Part shown: positions 1 through 4,822 of the stretch, one piece after another
Layout of the letters: each line of letters starts with the position of its first letter
Numbering within the stretch: the first letter of the stretch is position 1
Source: JAGNNV01 sp039932395
GTDB taxonomy: Bacteria; Acidobacteriota; Vicinamibacteria; Fen-336; JAGNNV01
Direction: 5' to 3'
Assembly: GCA_039932395.1 (NCBI GenBank)
Contig: JBDTQB010000268.1
Span: 1 to 6,517 of the forward strand
Length of the DNA: 6,517 bases
Notes under the pieces: generated by a model
What the model was told of the DNA's origin: nothing
Database searches by the model: none
What the model saw: the letters and a program-made list of their open reading frames with translations, nothing else
Program-made: the position numbers and the translations under genes

Positions 1-2
1 GC

Positions 3-815
3 GTTGGCGAAGTGTTCTACATCGCGAACCCCGGCTCGGGTCTCGGCAAGTCGCCTCTCGGCGCGCAGTTCCCGTCGGAACCCAAGGTTCTGAACACGTA
101 CGACGGCGTCGAACTCAGCGTGAAGAAGCGCTACAGCCATCGTTGGTCTGCAACGGGCAGCCTGCTCTGGAGCCGCCTCTACGGCAACTACGGCGGTCTC
201 GCGAGCTCTGACGAAAACGGCCGTACTGCTCCCAACGTCAGCCGCTACTACGACGCGCTCTACTTGTCCTTCGACCAGAAAGGCAACGAGGCGAATGGCC
301 TGCTCAACACCGATCGTCCGATCCAGTTCAAGGTTCAGGGCTTCTACACCGCACCCTGGGGCACGAACATCGGCCTCAACTTCTACGCGCGCAGCGGAAC
401 GGTGAACTCAACCACCGTGACCTATCAGTCGGTTCCCGTGTATGTCTACGGTCGCGGTGATCTCGGCCGCACGCCCTTCGTCACCCAGACCGACCTCAAC
501 CTGACCCACGATTTCAAGATCAAGGGCCAGACCAAGCTGACGTTCGGCGCGAACATCAACAACGTGTTCGACCAGCAGACCGTCACCCAGATCGGCTTCG
601 TGCAGTACCGCGATGCGCTCGTCATCCCGGGCTTCCCCAACGATCCGGGTGGCGCGTTCTTCCAGAAGGGCGGTTTTGACACCGTGGCTATCCAGGCTGC
701 GCGTCTTGCCGCGAGCGGAGGAGCTTCGGGCGGCCGTCTGTCCCCGCTCTACAAGCTGCCGAATGCGTACCTCGGTTCGCGTTCGATCCGTCTGCAGGCG
801 CGTCTGTCGTTCTAG
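3..815 (+). CDS. TonB-dependent receptor, Oar-like, C-terminal beta-barrel fragment (5' end outside window)
   Basis: This is the last 270 residues of a TonB-dependent outer-membrane receptor; the reading frame is open at the left edge, so the plug and most of the barrel are missing. The visible part alternates short polar and aromatic beta strands with loops and ends in Leu-Ser-Phe, the terminal-Phe signal expected of a BAM-inserted barrel. Recognisable pieces are NTDRP near residues 102-106, the run GRTPFVTQTDLNLTHDFK at about 155-172, and NINNVFDQQ at about 184-192, where the plugless barrel end of Oar/CarboxypepD_reg-type receptors usually carries an 'N-x-FDQ' strand. Such receptors take up large or scarce substrates (siderophores, glycans, peptides) with TonB energy; the substrate cannot be told from this fragment. 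The GTG at 12 is internal, not a start. Two hairpins directly after the stop end the transcript. Confident as to family, not as to substrate. Confidence 0.85.
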   Translation, partial: VGEVFYIANPGSGLGKSPLGAQFPSEPKVLNTYDGVELSVKKRYSHRWSATGSLLWSRLYGNYGGLASSDENGRTAPNVSRYYDALYLSFDQKGNEANGLLNTDRPIQFKVQGFYTAPWGTNIGLNFYARSGTVNSTTVTYQSVPVYVYGRGDLGRTPFVTQTDLNLTHDFKIKGQTKLTFGANINNVFDQQTVTQIGFVQYRDALVIPGFPNDPGGAFFQKGGFDTVAIQAARLAASGGASGGRLSPLYKLPNAYLGSRSIRLQARLSF

Positions 816-828
816 GTCAGTCGTAGCC

Positions 829-844
829 GGGCTCCGTTGAGCCC
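829..844 (+). other. Short hairpin preceding the receptor terminator
   Basis: A 6-bp perfect stem (GGGCTC / GAGCCC) with a CGTT loop lies 13 bases after the receptor stop codon and only two bases before the terminator stem. It lacks its own T-tract, so it is more likely a 3'-end stabilising or pausing structure than a terminator in its own right. Confidence 0.5.
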
Positions 845-846
845 TG

Positions 847-883
847 ATCGGGCGGCGAGACGCTTTCGCCGCCCGATTTTTTT
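847..883 (+). terminator. Strong intrinsic terminator of the TonB-dependent receptor gene
   Basis: A 12-bp perfect GC-rich stem (847-858 pairing with 866-877) with a 7-base loop is followed by an unbroken run of seven T (877-883, the first shared with the stem). This is a textbook Rho-independent terminator for + strand transcription leaving the receptor gene. It ends only six bases before the first possible start codon of the next gene, so the next gene's promoter must lie on or after it. Confidence 0.92.
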
Positions 884-889
884 GTCTGC

Positions 890-2854
890 GTGCTACCCTT
901 TCGATCCTTGGCTCAAGCTCGCTCCAGGCGCCGCCCGGCCCGCGTTGTGGCTCACGCTTCGGAAGGCGAGCCATCTGCGCTTCCTTCCATTCTGCATCGC
1001 GCGTGGCCAGCCCTGATCATCGTGGTGGCCGGGCTATGGGCCTACTCAAGCAGCTTCTCCGGGATCTTCGTCTTCGACGATGAACCCGCGATCGCCCAGA
1101 ACCAGAATCTTCAGTCGCTCTGGCCGCTGTCCCGGGCCATGACGGCCCCGCGCGACACGACACTTGCCGGTCGGCCTGTCGCGACGCTGAGCTTTGCGAT
1201 CGATCACGCGATCTATGGCGGTGCGCTGACCGGCTATCACGCGACGAACCTCGCGATTCATCTGAGCGCGTCACTTCTGCTCTTCGGTGTGATTCGCTGG
1301 ACGTTGATCGCAGCGGGAGTCGCGGCCGCGACCTCTCTCTGGCAAGCGTTCACCATCGCCCTGCTCTTCGTGGTCCATCCTCTCCAGACGGGATCGGTGA
1401 CCTACATTGTTCAGCGGGTCGAGTCGTTGATGGGCCTGCTCTTTCTGGCGACACTGTACGCGTCGATCCGCTCGCTCGATGCCGAACCCGCGCGGAGAGG
1501 CCTGTGGACTGCGGCGGCCATCCTGGCCTGCGCCCTCGGCATGGGAACTAAAGAGGTGATGGTCTCAGCTCCTCTGGTGGTGATGTTGTGGGATCGACTG
1601 TTCGCTCCGCGCGCTCGTTCTTCGCGACGTGTCTTGTACGGCGGTCTGATGGCGACCTGGTTGATTCTTCTGGGCCTGGTTCTCGGCGGCTACAGGTCTT
1701 CCTCCGTGGGATTTGGTTTTGCGGAGTGGCCCTGGTGGAAGTACCTGATGACGCAGGCGGAGATCCTCGCTCACTATCTGAAGCTGAGCTTCATCCCTTC
1801 ACCTCTGGTCCTCGATTACGAATGGCCCGCGGTTCAATCCCTCTCCCAGGTGATCCTGCAGGGACTCCTGATCGTGTCCCTCTTCTTGATGACGATCTGG
1901 GGCGTGGTTCGGCGCCAATCCGCATCCTTTATAAGTGGGTGGTTCTTTCTGATCCTCGCCCCCACGTCCAGCGTCCTGCCCATCGTGACCGAAGTGGCGG
2001 CCGAGCACCGCATGTATCTCCCGCTTGCCGCAGTGATCAGCGCGGTTGTTCTCGGCGCGGCTTATTCGCTCCGACGCCTTTCCGAGCGGATTCCTGGATT
2101 GAAGTCTGGGCTCGCGGTGGGTGGTCCGATCGGCATCGCGGTGATCGCCATCATCTTTGGCTCGATGACTCGCGCTCGCAACCTCGACTACCAGGACTAC
2201 GACCGGATCTGGCTCGATACCATCGCCAAACGGCCAAACAACTCACGCGCCCGAACGAACTACGCGAGTTCGCTGCTGACCGCGGGGCGTTTCTTGGAAG
2301 CGGAAAGCCACCTGCGCGTCGCGGTGGAGAACCAGCCCGACAACGTTGAAGCTCAGGCGAATTTGGGTGTGGCTCTCTCTGCCCAAGGCAAACTGGACGA
2401 CGGCATCGATCACCTGCAGCGGGCCCTCACCCTTAAGCCCGACTACGCGGAGGCATCCCGAAATCTGGGTGAGGCCTACGCGCTTACGGGCCGTATGGGC
2501 GCTGCGGTGGCGGCCTATCTGAAGGCTCTCGAAATGTTGCCCAATGACGTGATGCTGTTGAAGCGCGCGTCCTGGATTCTGGCGACCGATCCCGACGACT
2601 CCGTACGCGACGGCGCGCACGCGCGCGCCCTCGCTCAGCGCGCCGTGGATCTCACTCAAAGCCGGGACGCAGATGCACTCGACGGACTCGCCGCTGCGCT
2701 GGCAGAAGTCGGAGAGCACGAGCGCGCTTTCCAGACCGCCGGAACGGCCCTCGGGATCGCGAGGGCTATGGGTGATTCCGATCTCGCCCGCGGTGTCGAG
2801 TCGCGGGCAGCGCTCTACGCGCGGGGCCAAAAGTTTCGAGAATCGGCGCGCTGA
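890..2854 (+). CDS. TMTC/DUF1736-like multi-spanning membrane protein with C-terminal TPR repeats (putative GT-C glycosyltransferase)
   Basis: Up to 654 residues. A basic N-terminus (R11-R18) precedes the first membrane segment (about 40-56). A luminal-type loop then carries FDDE (62-65), in the place where GT-C enzymes have their acidic catalytic pair. Further family marks are GRP (94-96), GYHATNLAIHL (115-125), HPLQTGSVTYIVQRVESL (163-180), GTKEV (219-223), LDYEWP (308-313) and EHRMYLPLA (372-380), spread through about ten hydrophobic segments up to residue 425. From about 450 come TPR units (450-483, 484-517, 518-551), then one or two degenerate ones to about 625. Eukaryotic TMTC proteins are O-mannosyltransferases using dolichyl-phosphate mannose; bacterial relatives are mostly uncharacterised, so membrane glycosyl transfer from a polyprenyl-phosphate sugar is family inference. 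The start is unsure: GTG 890 has no Shine-Dalgarno and coincides with a promoter-like box; TTG 908 or GTG 947 would still keep the first membrane segment. No terminator follows, so transcription may run into the STAS gene. Confidence 0.85.
   Translation: MLPFRSLAQARSRRRPARVVAHASEGEPSALPSILHRAWPALIIVVAGLWAYSSSFSGIFVFDDEPAIAQNQNLQSLWPLSRAMTAPRDTTLAGRPVATLSFAIDHAIYGGALTGYHATNLAIHLSASLLLFGVIRWTLIAAGVAAATSLWQAFTIALLFVVHPLQTGSVTYIVQRVESLMGLLFLATLYASIRSLDAEPARRGLWTAAAILACALGMGTKEVMVSAPLVVMLWDRLFAPRARSSRRVLYGGLMATWLILLGLVLGGYRSSSVGFGFAEWPWWKYLMTQAEILAHYLKLSFIPSPLVLDYEWPAVQSLSQVILQGLLIVSLFLMTIWGVVRRQSASFISGWFFLILAPTSSVLPIVTEVAAEHRMYLPLAAVISAVVLGAAYSLRRLSERIPGLKSGLAVGGPIGIAVIAIIFGSMTRARNLDYQDYDRIWLDTIAKRPNNSRARTNYASSLLTAGRFLEAESHLRVAVENQPDNVEAQANLGVALSAQGKLDDGIDHLQRALTLKPDYAEASRNLGEAYALTGRMGAAVAAYLKALEMLPNDVMLLKRASWILATDPDDSVRDGAHARALAQRAVDLTQSRDADALDGLAAALAEVGEHERAFQTAGTALGIARAMGDSDLARGVESRAALYARGQKFRESAR
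891..899 (+). promoter_or_regulatory. Possible extended -10 promoter element (TGCTACCCT) for the TMTC-like gene
   Basis: TG-C-TACCCT has the form of an extended -10 box and closely resembles TGCTACACT ahead of the STAS gene at 2869-2877; the following bases (CTT then TCG) are also alike. No convincing -35 hexamer lies 16-18 bases upstream, where the terminator stem sits. If it is used, transcription would start near 905-907, downstream of the GTG at 890, so that GTG could not be the start codon. This rests on motif resemblance only. Confidence 0.35.
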
Positions 2855-2877
2855 CCCGTTCAGGGCTTTGCTACACT
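2851..2877 (+). promoter_or_regulatory. Probable promoter of the STAS gene (extended -10 TGCTACACT)
   Basis: TGC-TACACT at 2869-2877 is a good extended -10 box. A weak -35-like CTGACC at 2851-2856 lies 15 bases upstream and overlaps the stop codon of the preceding gene. Transcription would begin near 2884, giving a leader of about 30 bases that contains the Shine-Dalgarno site. The gene could therefore be expressed apart from the upstream TMTC-like gene. Confidence 0.45.
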
Positions 2878-2896
2878 TCTCGGCGGACCCCCATCC

Positions 2897-2904
2897 GAAA
2901 GGAA
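2897..2904 (+). promoter_or_regulatory. Ribosome binding site of the STAS gene
   Basis: GAAAGGAA, with AGGA at 2900-2903, lies 10 bases before the ATG at 2914. It is the clearest Shine-Dalgarno site in the window and fixes this start; it also suggests that the STAS protein is made in quantity. Confidence 0.75.
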
Positions 2905-2913
2905 ATTCTCACC

Positions 2914-3252
2914 ATGAATATTGTTGAGCGCCTAGTTGGCGACGTGACCATCATCGACCTGCAAGGCAAGATCATGATCGGCGAAGGCGACGAAGCGTTG
3001 CGCGACGCCGTGAACAAAGCCATCGATTCCGGCAAGACCAAACTTGTGCTGAATCTGGCCGAGGTTCCGTACGTGGATTCCGCAGGCCTTGGCGAACTCG
3101 TCCGCTGCTACAGCACCGTCAACAAGAAGGGCGGCAAGTTGAAGCTCCTCAATCTCACCAAGAAGATTCAGGATCTCCTCGCCATCACCAAACTCCTCAC
3201 CGTGTTCGAGACGTTCGAGACCGAGGACGAGGCCGTCAAGAGCTTCGCTTGA
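2914..3252 (+). CDS. Stand-alone STAS-domain protein (anti-sigma factor antagonist, SpoIIAA/RsbV-like)
   Basis: A 112-residue cytoplasmic protein made of one STAS domain and nothing else, the normal length of SpoIIAA/RsbV-type antagonists. Strand one (VTIIDLQGKIMIGEGDEAL, 11-29) leads to a helix, then LVLNLAEVPYVDSAGLGELV (44-63). This contains the DSxGLG signature D55-S56-A57-G58-L59-G60, with Ser56 in the position phosphorylated by the partner anti-sigma kinase. A conserved KGGKLKLLNL strand (72-81) and an amphipathic C-terminal helix follow. In the classical scheme the dephosphorylated form binds an anti-sigma kinase and frees a sigma factor; other lone STAS proteins serve in partner switches for secretion, motility or lipid transport. 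No kinase, phosphatase or sigma gene lies nearby, so the partner is unknown. It has its own promoter-like box, ribosome site and terminator, so it can act as a single-gene unit. Confidence 0.92.
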   Translation: MNIVERLVGDVTIIDLQGKIMIGEGDEALRDAVNKAIDSGKTKLVLNLAEVPYVDSAGLGELVRCYSTVNKKGGKLKLLNLTKKIQDLLAITKLLTVFETFETEDEAVKSFA

Positions 3253-3260
3253 TTCTCAGT

Positions 3261-3276
3261 CGGCCTCTTGAGGCCG
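3261..3276 (+). other. Short hairpin preceding the STAS terminator
   Basis: CGGCCT and AGGCCG form a 6-bp perfect stem around CTTG, eight bases after the STAS stop codon. It has no T-tract of its own. It repeats the arrangement seen after the receptor gene: a small hairpin just ahead of the main terminator. Confidence 0.5.
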
Positions 3277-3290
3277 GCGTCGCAAAACGC

Positions 3291-3324
3291 AAACCCGCGA
3301 CCGGCGTCGCGGGTTTTGTTGTTT
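3291..3324 (+). terminator. Intrinsic terminator of the STAS gene
   Basis: An 11-bp perfect stem (3291-3301 with 3306-3316) closed by a CGGC tetraloop is followed by a T-rich tail, TTTT-G-TT-G-TTT (3314-3324). The G interruptions make it somewhat weaker than the receptor terminator. It ends 22 bases before the ATG of the UbiA-family gene, so that gene either has a promoter within this structure or relies on read-through. Confidence 0.88.
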
Positions 3325-3346
3325 ATTGGAGCTAGGCTTTCTCTTC

Positions 3347-4246
3347 ATGATCGCGTTCGTTCGAGCCCTCCGGCCTCACCAGTGGACGAAGAATCTTCTT
3401 GTCTTCGCGGCCCTGCTCTTCTCTAAGCACCTGTTCGAGGCGGAGCCCTTCCTGCGCGCTTCGCTGGCCTTTGTGGCCTTCTGCGGGCTCGCCGGCGCCG
3501 TCTACCTGTGGAACGACATCGCTGACGTCGAACAGGACCGGCGGCATCCCAAGAAGAAGCTTCGTCCGATCGCGGCGGGGGAGCTATCGATCCGCGCCGC
3601 TACCCTGGGAGCGGTGGTCCTGGTCATCGCATCCTTGTCCTTATCTTTCTGGCTCAACTTCCACCTTGGCGTCTGTGCGGCCTTCTACCTCGCCCTGAAC
3701 CTCGGCTACTCCTTCGGCATGAAGCACGTGGTGATTCTCGACGTGCTCGCCTTGTCGATGGGTTTCGTCCTTCGAGCCCTCGCCGGAGGTTTCGCCGTCA
3801 ACGTTCCCGTGACCGAATGGCTGCTCGTGCTGACGTTGCTGCTGGCGCTGTTTCTGGCTCTTGCCAAGCGTCGCCACGAGATCACTTCCCTCGGCGACGG
3901 TGCCTCCAAGCATCGCGCCATCCTGGCCGAGTACTCGCCCTATCTGATCGACCAGATGACGTCGGTGGTCACCGCATCCGTCGTGACGGCCTACACTTTC
4001 TACACGCTCTCGCCGGAGACGGTCTCGAAGTTCGGGACCTCCAAGCTCTCGTGGACGTTGCCTCTCGTTCTGTACGGGATCTTTCGGTATCTTTACCTGG
4101 TCCACCAGAAGGATGGCGGAGATTCGCCGACCGATATGCTGCTCACCGACCGGCCGCTGCTCGCGGCCGTCGCCTTGTGGGTTCTGCTGGTGATCGCGAT
4201 TGTCTACACCGCCCAGGGCGTCGCCACACCGCTCGGAGTTTCATGA
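3347..4246 (+). CDS. UbiA-family polyprenyl-phosphate phosphoribosyltransferase (decaprenyl-phosphate phosphoribose synthase-like)
   Basis: A 299-residue inner-membrane prenyltransferase with about eight or nine hydrophobic segments, the usual length for the family. It opens with LRPHQWTKNLLVF (8-20), typical of the DPPR synthase branch. The Asp-rich motif N56-D57-x2-D60-x3-D64 is followed by HPKKKLRPIAAG (67-78). The second motif region is YSFGMKHVVILDV (121-133) with GFVLRALAGG (139-148), then AKRRHE and a late TDRP. In mycobacteria this enzyme (Rv3806c) joins phosphoribosyl pyrophosphate to decaprenyl phosphate, the first step toward the arabinofuranose donor; activity here is inferred from those motifs. 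The ATG at 3347 is chosen: the in-frame TTG at 3326 lies in the terminator tail, while AGG at 3334-3336 (or GGAG at 3328-3331, rather far) could serve as ribosome site. The usual DprE1/DprE2 epimerase genes are not visible nearby. It is coupled to the next gene. Confidence 0.9.
   Translation: MIAFVRALRPHQWTKNLLVFAALLFSKHLFEAEPFLRASLAFVAFCGLAGAVYLWNDIADVEQDRRHPKKKLRPIAAGELSIRAATLGAVVLVIASLSLSFWLNFHLGVCAAFYLALNLGYSFGMKHVVILDVLALSMGFVLRALAGGFAVNVPVTEWLLVLTLLLALFLALAKRRHEITSLGDGASKHRAILAEYSPYLIDQMTSVVTASVVTAYTFYTLSPETVSKFGTSKLSWTLPLVLYGIFRYLYLVHQKDGGDSPTDMLLTDRPLLAAVALWVLLVIAIVYTAQGVATPLGVS
4235..4238 (+). promoter_or_regulatory. Ribosome binding site inside the UbiA gene end, deciding the next start
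   Basis: GGAG lies 7 bases before the ATG at 4246 but only 4 before the overlapping ATG at 4243. Normal spacing favours the second ATG. The site is inside the last codons of the UbiA-family gene, so ribosomes ending there can reinitiate. Confidence 0.6.
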
Positions 4247-4785
4247 TGAGTATTGAGATCGAATCCAATGACGTTGACGTGCGGAAGATCATGGCCGACA
4301 TCCGCGAACGCATCGCCGAGAAGAAGCGCGGCCTCTACACCGACGAAGAGATCCGCGAGATCGCCGAGCGCAAGCTGGAGGCGGTTCTGGAGTCGCGCCA
4401 GTTCAACCCCGACTTCCTCAAAGACTTCAAGACGAAGTCGGAAGTGTGGAACTACACCTTTAACCCCGAGACGATCTACCGCACCAGTCGCGGCGGTGTC
4501 GGCGGCTTTCTTGGCTCCATCCGCAACCTGCTGAAGCCGATTCAGAAGCTCTTCTGGAATCCGACGCCCATGATCGCGGCCCTGTCGCGTCAGTCCGACC
4601 TGAATCAGTACACCGTGCAGATGCTCCACAATCTGACTCTTGAGCTGACCCGCATGAACCTGGAAGTGCAGGAGCTCCGCGCTCGGCTTCAGCAGACGGA
4701 CGCCAGTCTTGAAGAACTGCGCAAGCGCGAGCGCGCGCTCGAATCTCTGGCGGTTCTGAAGGACCAGCCCAAGGCGAACTCATAG
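4246..4785 (+). CDS. Hypothetical coiled-coil protein of a polysaccharide gene cluster
   Basis: A 179-residue soluble protein that I cannot assign to a named family. The N-terminal part has VDVRKIMADIRERI (10-23), then a charged helix through residue about 50 (KKRGLYTDEEIREIAERKLE). A middle segment (52-80) contains FNPDFLKDF and TFNPETIY; a glycine-rich, basic patch GGVGGFLGSIRNLLKPIQKLFWNP follows (about 83-106). A long heptad-like helix from about 127 to 170 (LHNLTLELTRMNLEVQELRARLQ onward) is a likely coiled coil. There is no signal peptide or clear membrane span, though the 83-106 patch could be amphipathic and touch the membrane. I recall similar N-terminal modules fused to methyltransferases or glycosyltransferases in polysaccharide loci; here the module stands alone. 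The start at 4246 shares one base with the UbiA stop (TGATG); 4243 is the alternative. A scaffold, adaptor or chain-length role is conceivable but not shown. Confidence 0.8.
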   Translation: MSIEIESNDVDVRKIMADIRERIAEKKRGLYTDEEIREIAERKLEAVLESRQFNPDFLKDFKTKSEVWNYTFNPETIYRTSRGGVGGFLGSIRNLLKPIQKLFWNPTPMIAALSRQSDLNQYTVQMLHNLTLELTRMNLEVQELRARLQQTDASLEELRKRERALESLAVLKDQPKANS

Positions 4786-4822
4786 GACGCGCCTTCGGCT
4801 CGTTGCTGAAAGCGCTTAGCGC

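Noticed and set aside
1588..2349. A 253-codon + strand frame within the TMTC-like gene.
   Set aside because: It is an out-of-frame shadow with no recognisable fold; the other frame carries conserved family motifs (LDYEWP, EHRMYLPLA) across the same DNA.
2613..2628. A 16-base alternating purine-pyrimidine GC run with possible Z-DNA character.
   Set aside because: It is explained by Ala/Arg/His codons in a GC-rich TPR region and has no repeat or flanking signal to support a separate function.
2243..2830. A 195-codon minus-strand frame inside the TMTC-like gene.
   Set aside because: It lies opposite the TPR-coding part, shows no domain, and is typical of antisense frames in GC-rich codon-biased DNA. 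The same applies to minus-strand frames at 408-974, 3641-4105, 4204-4629, 4829-5200 and 5825-6363.
2673..2927. An 84-codon + strand frame spanning the TMTC-like gene end and the STAS start.
   Set aside because: It overlaps the end of one real gene and the start of another out of frame, has no ribosome site, and covers the STAS promoter and leader.
3297..3327. A promoter (GCGACC ... TTTATT) for the UbiA-family gene.
   Set aside because: The -35 matches only three of six bases, the spacer is 19 bases, and both parts lie in the terminator hairpin and tail. It is too weak to annotate.
3326..3346. TTG at 3326 as the start of the UbiA-family gene.
   Set aside because: It falls at the end of the STAS terminator's T-rich tail and has no ribosome site. 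The ATG at 3347 begins the conserved sequence directly.
3817..4785. A 322-codon + strand frame that extends the coiled-coil protein far upstream.
   Set aside because: Its first 140 codons run out of frame through the well-supported UbiA-family gene and give a low-complexity Arg/Ala-rich sequence. The real start is at 4246 (or 4243), where a ribosome site and stop/start overlap are found.
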